Source: Zhengitettix transpicula (taxonomy: Eukaryota; Arthropoda; Insecta; Orthoptera; Tetrigidae). Taken from it: a stretch of 64,000 nt of DNA. Numbering within the stretch: the first letter of the stretch is position 1; each line of letters opens with the position of its first letter. A model generated the notes under the pieces. The model had not been told where the DNA came from, did no database searches, and saw nothing but the letters and a program-made list of their open reading frames with translations. Location of the stretch: the NCBI GenBank assembly GCA_037074705.1, contig CM073591.1:83468032-83532031 (forward strand), read 5' to 3'. Below, piece after piece: positions 20,748 to 33,057 of the stretch. Position numbers and translations under genes: made by a program.

Positions 20748-22026
20748 CACCACTGTGATCAAAAAGTAAGGTGAAATTGTCATGTAAAACTCCCGGGTAT
20801 TAGGAAGGATGGTACATTTTTTTCCTAGGTTGGTAGGACTGTCTATAATATTTGCCAAGCGTTTGTTTGTTAAAAGGTTTAATTATCTCCGAGTTACACG
20901 TGTTTTTGAAAACAACCAAAATTGAATTTTTCGATTTTTGCAGAGAGTGATTTTGTTGAGCAAAGAACTTGCAACAAATTTTGTTTGCGGAACGAATATT
21001 CTTGTGCGGACACGTTGAAAATGTTGCGGAAGGCCGTCGGTGATCAAACTATGGCACAAAAAATACGTTTATAAGTGGCACAACGAGTTCAAAGAGGGCC
21101 GAGAACGCGTTGAAGACGAACCGCGCTCTGGACGACCATCAACGTCTACCGTCGAGAGCCACGTCCAAAAAAATCAAAGATTTGGTGTTTGAAAACCGTC
21201 GATGGACAATTAGAGATCTCGCAGATAGTGTTGGAATATCATTTGGCTCAGCCCAAACCATTTTGAAGAATGTTTTGTGTCTCAAACTCGATTGGTGCCA
21301 AAATCGCTCAATTTTTTGGGAAAAAAAAGCGTCGCATTGATTTGTGTGAAACTTCGCTGTCTGACTATCAGAACCACTTAAAATGCATCATTACTGGAGA
21401 CGAGACTTGGATGTACGCATACAACCCTGAAACCACCGACCAATCCAGCGAATATCGTGCAAAAGGTGAAGCAAGACCGAAAAGACCACGGCAAAGTCAA
21501 GGTCATGTTGACAGTTTTCTTTGATTATCGTGGTGTATGAATTCCTTTCGCCGGGCCAAACTGTCAACAAAGAATATTATTTGAGCGTTATGCGCCGTTT
21601 GCGTTGAAGCTTTTCGTTTGAAACGGCCGGAATTATGGGCGAACAACTCTTGGTTCCTTCATCACGATAATGCACCATGTCATACTGCATTGGTTCTTGC
21701 CAAAAACTCGACTCATATCGTTCCGCAAGCACTGTATTCACCTGATTTGGCTCCGTGCGACTTCTGGCTATTCAGCAAACTCAAAAGGTCAATGCGGGGA
21801 CGTCGTTTTGACACGATTGAGGAGATAAAAACCGAATTGAAGAAGGTCGTGAAGGCTACACCGGAAAAAGACTATTCCGACTGCTTCGAGGACTGGAAAA
21901 AGCGTTGGAAAAAGTTCGTTATATCGGACTGGGATTACTTTGAAGGGGATGAAAATGATTTGGAAGAATAAATAAAGAATTTATATTTTATAAATAAATT
22001 CACCTTACTTTTTGTTCACAGTGGAA
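20748..22026 (+). mobile_element. Full-length mariner element with TA target duplication
   Basis: Terminal inverted repeats of about 26 bp (ccactgtga-c-aaaagtaaggtgaa) start near 20748 and end near 22026, flanked by TA at 20746-20747 and 22027-22028. The length, 1279 bp, is normal for mariner. It carries one broken transposase gene. It lies between host loci and is not near any exon I can see. Confidence 0.88.
20940..21971 (+). pseudogene. Mariner transposase, frameshifted
   Basis: A paired helix-turn-helix N-terminal region (KIKDLVFENRRWTIRDLADS; GISFGSAQTILKNVL) is followed by the catalytic triad blocks ITGDETW, HHDNAPCHTA and YSPDLAPCDFWLF. The C-terminus ends DYFEGDENDLEE and a stop at 21969-21971, as in intact relatives. 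At least four frame breaks or stops are present (near 21070, 21290, 21510 and 21540-21620). Only 30 residues separate the second and third Asp instead of the mariner 34, so four codons are deleted after CHTA. It cannot make active transposase. Confidence 0.88.
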
Positions 22027-22028
22027 TA

Positions 22029-24560
22029 CTATATTAGTTGGAAATATTCTTGATTGAAAACAAGAAACACCGTTCCAGAAAATAGAAAAAAAAACACATA
22101 ACTTGAAATTGAAAAATATAAAACGTCCGTGTTAAAAGTAAACTAATTAGAAAATATTGATGAATAAATATCTGATTTAATAGTAATATTATAAATAAAT
22201 AATTAGCCATGAATCTGAAAAGTAATTATAAAGTTTATCGAAAAAAAAAATTCAATTCAAGACGTTCCGTCCTCTTCTAGGGCTTAACAGGTATGACAAT
22301 TTTTAATAATTTTGTATACAATCCAAGAGTAAAATTTAGAGACAAGGTTCTGCTGCCTTGCCCGTTGTAAGCGGGAGGAGAAAACAACAACAAATGTTTT
22401 AGGTATTAAGTTTGGAATTATTAAGTGGAATGTTACTGTGATATATTGAATGCATAGTTTTTTAAATATTTTTTAGATGACTATGTCAATTAAGTTGAAA
22501 GATCAAGAAGAATGAACATAAAAGATTTTTCTACTCTTCTATCGATACTTTTATAGCAGATTTGTGTTCTCCGGGAACACCGACATTGATCTGACTTAAG
22601 ACTGAATTAATTTTTCCACTGCAATTATACGTAAACCGCAAAATTTTCATGTTTTTTCAACCTGTATTCTATTATTTCCTCGAGTGATAGCAGCTTATCT
22701 TTTTTTACTGGTTTAAACCAGCTAGACTATTCTATAATTCGGTTACGTTTCACTTTCCCTCGAGACATTTATTTTGTAACAAAGAGAAAGAAGTCGCGAG
22801 TGATTCGATTCGGATCGATCGCGCGCTTTTGGAGAAATATTGCAATATTACAATCCCCGACGGAGAAAAACGCATGGAACGAAAAATAAGAGTCTGTTTC
22901 AAATTCTCCGACCGTTCGCTGTATCTCATTCACACAGTTCCTACAAGCCAAGCGGTTAGGCAATCCGTGCTCGGCCTAATTCGTTCTAATAATAAAAATT
23001 TAAATTTTACCTTAGAGCCGGTTTCATCATTTTAGCTGATATATAGGTTACGCCAGCTTCGGCTCAAATGCTTTTATCGAAGGGGTCTCGTAACTTATTT
23101 TCTCGTACAATGAAATTTAAACGTCGCAGCAATTCGTGCGTTCACTCCGATGATATGTTACAAGTAAAATTACCCTAAAGCATCAACTGAGAAACTGTCG
23201 TTAACACAAAGCAAACGACGGACAATTAAAGCATTGATTGAGAAGTCCAAATCGAATACTCGCAAACAATTGAAAGTCTTTCTAGCAACACACGTAGTAG
23301 AGTGCAAAAATGGCTGTTATGCTGTAGAACAGGCTATTTAGCATATTACGTCCTTAATAATTCCGCATTTGTGTCTTCGATAATTCATGTAATTCCTGTT
23401 AAAAATACTAATCTGCTTATAATCGAGTGATTTTAGTATATCTTTACGTTTATATATGAGGGAATAGAAGCTCTTGACCTTTAATTTCCGGTTTGATTGT
23501 CACGCTGGCTTTGTTTGCTTCTCACAAGAAAACTGTCGGGACGATTTAAATGATACTTTTATACCGTTGTAACGGAAGCTAGCGAGAAGGGCCTTAACGA
23601 TTTTAATTTGACATCCGCCATATATACACAAAAGTGCGGACATTTCAAAGTCTCGATTCTGTTATCTTCCCAAAATAAATCCGTCGGGCCGATTTCGACG
23701 AAACTTTATATTGTTGTTATACAGAGAGAGACATGATAAGATTTTAATAAATATCAAACTGCTATATTTATTTCATTAGAAAAAAATAGATAGTGTATAA
23801 GAACAAGAAATTAAATAAAAATAAGACATAACTCAAATACCCAATAGATCATGAGTCTATCGCCCCTCCAGAACTCGATATATCAATTTTATTCATTAAT
23901 ATAATAAAATAATTTTTATTAAATTCTATCATTGTTTTGCTATTCCTAATATCACTGCTAAGCATAAATCTTATTTATAGTTTTATATCTACATCCTACA
24001 TATAATTTTTTAGAACTCCTAGCTCGGTAGCTATGAACGTCACTAAGTTTGACGATTATAGGGCGCGTCAGTAGCGATGGCGTGTGGCGCAGATTGACGG
24101 AGGGGAGGCAGCGGGTAATAAACATATACACTGCAACTATCTAACGCGGAGATGGGGTAGCACCTGCGAAGGAGAACACTAAACTGGGCAGCCAACAAAT
24201 GTGACGCTCACTCTAGTTCAGACAAATATTTTGGTATTTTCGAACTTAAAAATGAATACACTAATAAAATCTAATTCTATTAACATATCTATTATTTTTA
24301 TACCATGAGCACGTCGTGCGTACCAAAATCTGATTTGAACTGTTTGAAAAGGTATATTTTCCGCTTTAGAGAAAAAACTGATTTCCTCTGAAGCGGTAAA
24401 TTACCATGAGTCTGGCTATCTTACCTTGTCATCCACTACTTGAAAAAGTTAAAATTCAGGCTGCAAAATTCGCTTTTAAGAACAGAAGAAATGCTTTCAA
24501 TCCAGCTCATCTCGAAAGGCTATTAAAACTAAATAACAGATTAGGATAGATAAAATCAAC
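22029..24560. other. Intergenic stretch, nothing recognised
   Basis: AT-rich. Short overlapping frames at 22769-23035 on both strands have no splice support or recognised domain. Confidence 0.4.
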
Positions 24561-24625
24561 GCAGGACCGGGGATAGAATCCAGGATCAACACTTAGTACA
24601 CGGACGCTCTAGCCACTGAGCTATC
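24561..24625 (-). repeat. tRNA-like SINE head or tRNA pseudogene
   Basis: On the minus strand, gatagctcagtggctagagc forms an A box and ggattctatccccggtcctg covers a B box, about 32 bases apart, as in a tRNA. The acceptor stem does not close, so a functional tRNA is unlikely. Confidence 0.5.
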
Positions 24626-25157
24626 ATTTTCTTTTCTTTTTACGGTCAGGTATCGATAATTAAACAAAAGATCTTTGTTGTCAAAAGATGGAGACTAGAA
24701 GACTGCACAATAACACTACAGAAGAAGTTAAAAGAAACTTTGATACTGGAACAAGGAATTATTATGAGTAACTCGTTACAGCTATATTCTGTCAAAAGTA
24801 CATATTTTGGACATAAATATTTGCGCCAAAAGCTAACATTACGTGAATAATATTTAGGTTAAGAGCAATTTTTTTTAGTAAATTAGATTTTATGTGATAA
24901 CTCATATTTTTTGAGTCAATCAAATTTCTAGTGTATGGTCAGAAAACCAGGTATGGAATAGTAGAAAATAAGGGTTTCTAGTTAATATTTTTATGAACTC
25001 CCGGAAAAAACCTACAAAATGAAATGAAATTTTAAAATTTCATTGAGAGGTATTTAATTTGTTAGCGTTTAGTAGCATGACCGACGTTAACATTCACATT
25101 CAAATGAATTAGCATGTAATTTGAGTGCTCATTTATTTGTAAAGAGACTACCTAATA

Positions 25158-25500
25158 CAGTGTTTCCCAACATATTTTTTACTATGACCCGTCAAAGTAT
25201 TTCTAATGACCCCCCTCCCCCTATGTAACATATACTTATTTTATAAATTAAAAATTTTAATTATTTCCTGAATAAGCCTAATTTCAACTGGTGCATCGCT
25301 GTTCTTCTACAGCAATAATTCTGTACACAAACAAAATAATAATTTATTTTAATCTGAGATCACAAAACCTATCGCCCATTCGTGCTTTTGTACGAAATTA
25401 AGTTCTTATTTCATTTAACACGCAGAGGTGCCGCTAGACTGCAGTGGTCAACCACTTAGCGCATCTCAATATCAATCGTTCAATACAGTACGTACTATTC
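25158..25500 (+). repeat. Interspersed repeat P, copy 1 (hAT-like terminus)
   Basis: Begins cagtgtttcccaac, like hAT terminal repeats. It shares ordered blocks with 29028-29345 (cctaatttcaact.gtg, tacgaaattaagttc, caaccactta.cgcat). No matching 3' terminus or 8-bp duplication was found. Confidence 0.55.
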
Positions 25501-25732
25501 ATTCACTAGAAAGTACCACGTTTAATAGCAGAAATAAATTAATAACATTACAAGAAATAATCTGACATTTCATTAATGTATATTAATGTCATTTTTGCAC
25601 ACGTATGAAAAATATCAATAAGAAAAATAACATCCGAAAAGTATAGTATTAGATCATATTCCGTAGACCCAGGTAGAGAAGCCGGGCTTCATGGATGTGG
25701 AATGAGCCTTGAATTGCACATACAGTAAACCG

Positions 25733-26314
25733 CAGTTTACCTAACTCGGGTCAACCGAAACCCGGACTATCCAAAATGTCACCGAAAATCGCAGAACCAA
25801 AAAAAAATATTCTGTACTGCACGGAAATAATTCGAGGGTGAAAACTTCCGACTTTGAAAAAGTAGGCGAAGCTTTTTATCTTTGGTCTGGTTCACTCAAC
25901 AAAGGCATGTCTTTGACTGACCCGATAATGTAAGAAAAAGCTTAAATGTTTGCCGAATTGTTAGGTGAGGAAGGAATAAATTTTTATGCAAGCTCTTGGT
26001 GGTTAGACAAATTTATAAGCAGATACGGCATTGGGCAAGTGAATGTATGAGGAGAAAAGTTATCTGCAGACCCAAAATGAGTAACTCAAATTCTATAAAT
26101 GTAATCCTAAAAATGTAATTTTAACTTTAATAAAGAACGTAAGTGTAGCCTGCAAAGAAATTTTTGAACTCGTTTGACTTTCAAAACATTTAAAAAATAC
26201 GTACTGTAATTACAATACAAAATACTGTAGCATCATATGTTCATGGCTTAACCGAAAAATTTGTTATTTGAAACGGCTTCAGCCGCTTTAGTAAGCTTAA
26301 CCGGAGTTGTACTG
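25733..26314 (+). mobile_element. Deleted pogo/Tigger-like element
   Basis: Starts cagtaaaccgcagtttacct and ends in ttaaccggagttgtactg, flanked by TA at 25731-25732 and 26315-26316. Inside, a plus-strand frame reads FEKVGEAFYLWSGSLNKGMS, then FAELLGEEGINFYASSWWLD and FISRYGIGQVNV with GEKLSADPK. This matches the CENP-B-type helix-turn-helix domain of Tigger transposases. The catalytic domain is deleted and stops interrupt the frame. Confidence 0.78.
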
Positions 26315-26402
26315 TAATTACAATAGTATGTCATTATAATAAACATAATACACTTATTTTACATTGGATATATTTTAATATTAAATTAATTCTGTCGTAA
26401 CA

Positions 26403-26735
26403 TTAATTGAATAGGAGTGTTAGGCAATAACGTGGGTAGTTCTTCTTTGAATTATCCATTAACTGTTTAATGTTGTGTGGAAGCCTGTTAAATTTATAAC
26501 TGACTCCTTTATATGTAATTCGTAGTGATTTATCGTGATCTTGAATCGAAAGTGTTGTCACGAGCAGGTGTTTGTTACTTATCACGAACAAAATTGAGGA
26601 TAGTATGTATACAATGCCCAATTTCTTGAAGAGAACCCTGCAAGATTTTTTTTGACGAAACAACCCTTTTCCGATCAATAAAAAGATTTTGTTTTTCCGA
26701 GAAGAATAACACTTGAAAATTATTCCATATGACAA
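26403..26735 (-). pseudogene. LINE 3' end (CR1/L2/Kiri-type ORF2 C-terminus)
   Basis: An open 110-codon frame contains CRVLFKKLGI and, near its end, YKFNRLPHNIKQLMDNSKKN. These correspond to the post-RT region of CR1/L2-like LINEs (LFKKL.IL, then G.KL.N.LP..IK). The segment between is shortened. 5'-truncated; no poly-A end identified. Confidence 0.6.
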
Positions 26736-27065
26736 CTACGAGTGAAAGTATACAAAACTAACTTTCTGATGTGCAGATCACTGCATTATGACATTATTCT
26801 AACAGAATATGTGGCCGAGCTTAATTTGGTTGCAAGTTTATTAATGTGAATTTTCCTCTTTAAATAATTATCAACAAATAATCCTAACAATTTTGGTCTG
26901 CAACTTTGCAAATTTTATCATTTTGTGATCCAATAGTTAAGTGCCACATTTTGTGTTTGAAGAATATAGGTCACATCTATTTTTAATCAGTTTCACACAG
27001 ACAGGAAATATCTACTAACGACGCGAATTTTTTTTCGTGTTTTCCATATTTTATTAAAATACGGA

Positions 27066-27250
27066 TTAATGAATAAGAAATATAGCCAATTCAAACAAAG
27101 ACGTTTCTATGATTCTTGTTCCTTTCGTCAGGTGTCGCTCTAGGCTATTCTTCGTACCTGACGAAAGAAACAAGGATCCCAGAAACGTTGTGCGGTTTTT
27201 ATATTATCCCTTTTTTTGTCTTAATTGGCTAACTTTCTTATTCATTATTT
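27066..27250. mobile_element. Palindromic MITE-like element
   Basis: ttaatgaataagaaatatag ... cctttcgtcaggt (27066-27132) pairs with the reverse complement of 27156-27250. The innermost 12 bases are perfect (ctttcgtcaggt / acctgacgaaag). About 30 extra bases interrupt the right arm. No ORF. Confidence 0.6.
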
Positions 27251-28113
27251 TCAATCAGACGTAAATATTTTCATTTTAAAATACGTATCAGTTAAGTGGC
27301 GTATGTGAGTGCCGATATTTGGTATCTGAGATAGTTTGCGTTCTAGGTCAGGACCAATGTTATTTTCCCATCAGTCAGTTGATATTAACGGAGTTTGTGT
27401 AGCGGGTGTGAGGGCAGTGAGGTCCGAAGATAAAAGCAGCGGTCAACAGTAAGAGGGTCTTGTGTAAGAAGCGCGCATGCCTGCCATAGCGACCAGCGAC
27501 ACGTGGCGATCCAGCTCAGGCCTGCCTGACTCAGTCACCATCCTAAAATTACATTGCGTCAAATCAACTCTCTACAAAAGGGGAGCAACTAACTGGACCG
27601 TTTATTATTTGCTTGTGTTGTTCTGATGCCCGTCTTTATTGATTCATTACTAGTAGCTTTCGGCCTGTTTCATACAATTTGCATCATTAAAAAAAATAAA
27701 AAATATATAAAAACTGTTTCTGGCTCTATTTGAGCTCCGTCATATAATTCAACCAACGCATTGAAGCTCTTTCTGTGAACAGCTTTCATTGGCGATACGG
27801 CGATTTTTTCTCAAGAAAATAATAAATTTTTAATGAAATAGCCTTTTTATTCTTATATATACTCTAATAGAATTACTGCCTTACGGATATCTAAATATAA
27901 TTTCATACGCCCGAATGAAATTCAGCCATGACATCGACGTGGCATGTTCTCATGGTACGTGGCGTCTGTGATCCTCTTCGTTCGTTAAATAATTGCTACT
28001 GTCTGAATGACGTCTACTGTACAGAAATGGTAGAAAATAAGTCGGCAGATATTGTCACCTTTCATGAACTCATCAGGATTTACCCTGCTTCTCTTACGTT
28101 TTTTTTTCTGCAG

Positions 28114-28193
28114 TAAACTTTTATTTCCTTGCGAACTGACCGTCGTGAATGAGCTACATCGACTACACTATCACCATCCGAGACTGCGAACAG
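28114..28193 (+). CDS. Candidate first coding exon of an unrecognised host gene
   Basis: A strong acceptor (tttttttttctgcag) precedes 35 bases of leader, then ATG 28149 and MSYIDYTITIRDCEQ, exiting in phase 0 at CAG|gtattt. Twelve of 15 codons end in G or C, in a locus that is strongly AT-rich, which argues for selection on coding. An in-frame TGA directly before the ATG supports it as the start. No family recognised. Confidence 0.45.
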
Positions 28194-28469
28194 GTATTTG
28201 AGAATAATTATATTTACTTACAATCAACATAAAAATTGCAAGCAATTTCGGCGATCATAACAAAAATGGTTCTGCAAACAACAAATATTTGACAGTTGTA
28301 CTAAACGTATTTTATATAACTAAAGAAACAATCGATTTTACATAAGCACAATAATATTTCTGCGTGAAAATTCACTAAAATAAATGTACATGTTGGCACA
28401 TTTAATTTCTTACGTTAAATGGTACGTCACCGGAAAATATCTTATAGGCAGGGAGATATAGGAAGTAGT

Positions 28470-28895
28470 GTAAGCTGCGCAGTAGAAGAACGGGAAAGGT
28501 GGGGGGAGTACTGTCGCCCGTTTGGAACTCCCCCTTACGGAGAACGTAAAACTGCGCCACTACCTTTCGTAAAATCATTCATTATATTCTCACGAACGGG
28601 GTATATAGAAAGGAACTAGGTCTCTGTATTGTAATCTCTAATTTTTACGGACTAGTTTTTGGGTGTATCCTCAACTGAACACAATATATTTCCATGCGTC
28701 AAAGTTTTCAGTATAGTTTTTACACTACCAAGTTGCCGTAATGAAGGGTCATGTTTAACTGAGCTCCAACCTACCTCCACTGCAATTACAGAGCAGTGGA
28801 CTTCTGCGCATTTTATCTTGACGAGACTTGCTATTTCTCGCGACCTTTACTTTACCAATGGTACACAGACTCCATTGAAAGATGAACTGTTATTA
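28470..28895 (+). repeat. Interspersed repeat Q, copy 1
   Basis: Shares ordered blocks with 30945-31330 in the same orientation: gcgcagtag-agaa, attcttacgaacgggatgta-like sequence, tgcgtcaaggttttcagaat and agttgccgtaa. No terminal repeats or ORF were recognised. Confidence 0.6.
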
Positions 28896-29027
28896 TAATT
28901 TTTTTTTATTTTCATTTTTGTCTCTGATGTGTCGAAGTCTACAAACCAAAGTGTCCTTCTCTACGTGAATGAAACATTCTGCAATGTTCTTCACGTCAGA
29001 TTTTGGCATAAAGATTTGTCTACAACA

Positions 29028-29345
29028 GTGTTTCCCAACCCTTTTCTAACGATGCCCCACCTAAATATTTCTAACCCCCCCCCCCCCAATGTAACCTATA
29101 CATATCTTTCATATTAAAAATGAATTATTTACTAAAGAAACCTAATTTCAACTTGTGTACCACAGTTCTTCTATAGGAATAATTCAGTGCACAAATAAAG
29201 AATTAATTTACTTTAATCTGAAATCCCATCCAGCTTTTCTACGAAATTAAGTTCATACTTTATTTAACGTGCGGAGTTGGCGCTAGAGTACAGTAGACAA
29301 CCACTTACCGCATGTCAATCACCAGACATAGTAAACAATAAGCAT
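29028..29345 (+). repeat. Interspersed repeat P, copy 2
   Basis: Begins cagtgtttcccaaccctttt, as at 25158, and follows it block by block with indels. It contains a run of 12 C at about 29075. Confidence 0.55.
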
Positions 29346-30607
29346 ACTCTCTGAGTACATCGTAGTTTATATTACTCTAATCTTTCAAGTGTCTTTCAGG
29401 TGTGGAAAGCACCAAACTTACCAATGCTTATTTCAAATTGAGATATCAACATTTTTTCCCTTTGTATAAGTTAAATGATAGTTTTTAAATTCTAGACGAA
29501 ATCATTTTCGAATTGCTCCCCCCCCCCCTCCCTGTAGGGCGTGTACCCTCTTGATAGGATATGGCTGGGGTCTTATCTTTCTTCTTTAACGCGTTACTTG
29601 TACCGTAACACATTATTACAGTATCAAGCTTTATAATTTAATACTGCTGGATAATTGTTGGCTATATAAGATCATTATAATTATATCTTCTCCACACTAT
29701 TGAACGCAAGGTTTTCGTTTACCTACCAATAAGTGCTCCTTAAATAATAAAACTAACCGACTGAATTTAAATTTTTAAAATTTCTGAATGGTGAAGATAA
29801 TTTAAGATGGCTTCAAAAGTTATTTACCGCTGCAGAGAAAACCAGTTTATTAGTACAGCGAGTAAAGTCCCTGCCGAAGAAGAAAATATAGGTTTGGAAC
29901 GTTCGCCAATTAGACTCGCAATGGTGATGAATGGAAGTTTGATATTGCTTAAAACCTTTATGCCTCTGCATAACAACTAGATAAAGTTTAAACGAAGTCG
30001 GTTCCGCCCGCGACTGTCATGTAAAACGCAAAAAAAAAAGTAATTAAGAATATACAACACCCGCCATTTTGTTTCCAGGTGCAAATGGCAATTTTGTATC
30101 GCTCAGAAACTTCTTACACTTTATAAACAGGATAAAGTTTATTCGATATCGGTCCGACCGTCTTCTTAAGGAAAACCAAGTAAGCATGACAGGCAACAGA
30201 TGATATGACATTGGTTTCGTTCCTCTGATGCATTAAACGTTCAGATTTACTAAAATACCTCCATTAAACGAAATGTTCTGAAATTATTCAAATTCAGGAA
30301 TTGATAAATTTGATATGTATTCAGTTCGGGCAATAGATCTCTTTGACAGATATAATATTTCAGTGCCTCGCCATCACAGTGCGAAAAAAAATATTGAATT
30401 TTCGTGGGGAAAGCAGGGGAGTGGCGCTGTATCTTTGGTGCTTAAAAAAAATCTCATATATGTTCTGCCTCGTGACTGGGCGATATTTAACTCGATATTT
30501 TCTTCCACAATTGTTGATGTGCTAATAGATCACAAGTCTGATCAAAGTTTTGGAACTGCGGATAGTTAATTGTGTTATATATCGAATTTCATCTCCTCTC
30601 ATTACAG

Positions 30608-30699
30608 ATATCGGAGCTCGGCAACCTGATTCGCAGCCGGACAGACATCGCGGAATGGATCTTCCCGGTAGACTCTGGTCAGCTTGACCGGAACTCACG
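30608..30699 (+). CDS. Candidate second coding exon of the same host gene
   Basis: Acceptor cctctcattacag and donor ACG|gtgaga bound 92 bases reading ISELGNLIRSRTDIAEWIFP then VDSGQLDRNSR. Entry in phase 0 matches the exit of the exon at 28114-28193, giving CEQ-ISELGNLI. About 22 of 30 codons end in G or C. The exit phase is 2. I could not find a convincing third exon. The function is unknown to me. Confidence 0.5.
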
Positions 30700-30944
30700 G
30701 TGAGATCCTTCATGGACAGGCCTTTTACGTTACGATGATGTAAATAAATGTTCTCAGATATTTTATCCCAATAGATATATAATCGCAATTTTTGTTTCCA
30801 CAGAAACGATACATCGAGAAACGATTTGGTAAAGTATTTGTGTTTATTTCGAGTATTATAAAAATAAAATCCAATTGATTAAATTTAAACAGTGATTTTA
30901 AGATAGTACTCACCAAAGTATAGTTCGCGAGAAATATCCTGGCA

Positions 30945-31330
30945 TGTTAGATGCGCAGTAGGAGAAGCAAGAATATGGGGGGGAGTATTGTCAAGTAGGA
31001 ACTCCCTCTTGGAGCAACGCTTCTATCGTTCTTAAAAACATTATATTCTTACGAACGGGATGTACAGACAGCTGCAAGGTCTTCTTAGTACCCTTTATTT
31101 ATCTCTTAACTATTACGGATAAGTATTTTGAAGTACAACATATTATGAACTATATTTTGTTTCCCTGCGTCAAGGTTTTCAGAATAGTTTTACACTGGCC
31201 CAGTTGCCGTAACAAAGATTTGTGTTACACCGAGCTCCAGCCTACAATTACAGGACAGTGGACCACTGCGCACCGTATTTTGACACGACTGCTATTTCTC
31301 TCCAGCTATACTATTTTATTTATATAGAAA
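30945..31330 (+). repeat. Interspersed repeat Q, copy 2
   Basis: Second copy of the family at 28470. The copies are roughly 75 percent alike by eye. The two flank repeat P copy 2 in the order Q-P-Q, but they are too diverged to be called LTRs of one element. Confidence 0.6.
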
Positions 31331-32329
31331 GATGAACTTAGAAATTCCTTGAGCAACTATATTGATAACATGCATAACTATATTTTTTAACCTAAAAGCA
31401 ATTTTTTTATAAATAATTGATAAATGAAAAAAAACTTGGAAGTTGTTTGTGGAGACTGGAGTAATATTGTAAGCGAAGTGGACCCACTGTATCCACATAT
31501 CAGCTTCAACACAGCTCTAGAGTGCGTTTTCTTTACAACTATTCAAACGCAAACTTTCTTAGATAAGTTATCTGTAGCAGAAATAAATAATAATGAATCA
31601 GACGTACACATTTCCTTAAAAATAAGCAATGAGTATCTTATCGCATGTTTTCAGATTAGGAATCGTAAGGACGCTTATCAAAGACTTAATATTCAGGGGC
31701 AGGCTTTTGAGACGAAATAACAAACGTATCGCCAGTTTTGAAGGAATCCCGAATTCATTGAAGTATTTCTTTGTTCACCCTTAGCATTTATAAAATTAGA
31801 GGAAATTATAATTGAAAGAATGTTAAAATAAAATTCTATTATAAATACGTAGTTCCGGATAGGAACCTGAGCGAAGCTGAACAAATTCTTCAAACAACTA
31901 CGAGAAATAATACCGAAGCAAAGATCAGTGATTAATTATTTTGATCCATTCGTACGTTTTTTTTATTGCAAACTTCCAAATATATTCTCAGTCCTCGAAG
32001 CCCAGCAGCTTCCTTCCTGTCCATGCAAATTTGTGATAAACAGAGTGCTCGCTGCAAGTGCGCCACGCGACCTGAACGAGGAAGTCAGGCAAAGGAGCAC
32101 GACACCTTCGCTTCTTCCATATAGACGTTCTTGGTCAAGGAGCACAATTATACCATAAGAGTATTAAATTAAAAAATTGAGTACAATGGCATATGTGGTA
32201 GAAATTAAAGGAAAGTTAGCTCAACCATTACAAAAACAAGAATTTTGGGATTCATTGGTTTATTCAAATATTTAAACGAAGAACAGGATTGCCTGCGATT
32301 ATTTGAGAAAGTGAAAAAATAATGCTAAT

Positions 32330-32900
32330 AATCATAGCCTGTATCACTGTTACTGGAGTAATCATGGAAGTAGCTGAAACGATGGACCATACCTTGCAGA
32401 ATGGTGACATCTCCAACCTTGACTTTATATTATATACATATATTGGAACCATCAACTCTTCCTCTAGTACACTACAAAGATATAACAATTCCCAAAACCA
32501 TAAACAGAAAAAAACAGGTTATGCTATCTAGAGTAAGATCCCTCCACTCAGTTTATACTCATGCGTTCCTATTTTCCAGATCTACCCAACCAACCTGTGA
32601 AGAATGCAGTGAACAACTAACTATTCCCCATATATTATTCTATTGCAGCTGGTACAACGACATCAGTAGAAATACAATTGCAAAACACCACATCGCATAC
32701 GTCTGTACTTCAACGACAGCTGCCTTGGACATCATCAAATTTATCGAGGAAGCAAACATAAGTGAACAAATATAGAAAAACCCGATTGCAATTAATGTTA
32801 AAAATGTATGTAAACAGTAACGCTATGTAATCTATGGTAAATAACATACGGGTCGCCAATGACCACGATGTCGACGCAACCGTTATAAACTTTTTTTTAA
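32330..32900 (+). pseudogene. LINE ORF2 C-terminus (jockey/I-type), 5'-truncated
   Basis: The frame 32401-32775 contains KKQVMLSRVRSLHSVYTHAF and CEECSEQLTIPHILFYC. This matches the zinc-binding-like tail after RNase H in jockey/I-group LINEs (R.R.GH...TH..L, then C..C...LTV.HIL..C). A frame ending IIKFIEEANISEQI and a 3' region of about 120 bases follow, ending near an A-rich run at 32890-32907. The RT is absent. Confidence 0.65.
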
Positions 32901-33057
32901 AAAAACTCTTCTTGTTCAATGTTAATCATAACATCACAACAACAATGTTTGCCAGCAAAATAATAAATTACGAAGGATATAGCTAATGGATTATAAGGCA
33001 TCAGAAGAGTTATTCATTTAGCAGGCCAAAGGTGATTTCATGACAATCAGAAGATGT

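Noticed and set aside
28470..31330. Repeat Q copies as the two LTRs of one retrotransposon
   Set aside because: About 25 percent divergence by eye, no TG...CA ends, no primer site and no gag/pol between them; host-like exons lie next to them.
31992..32083. Possible third exon of the plus-strand gene after 30699
   Set aside because: An acceptor (atattctcag) is present and one frame fits the entry phase, but codon third positions are unbiased in that frame, the better-looking frame has the wrong phase, and no good donor follows.
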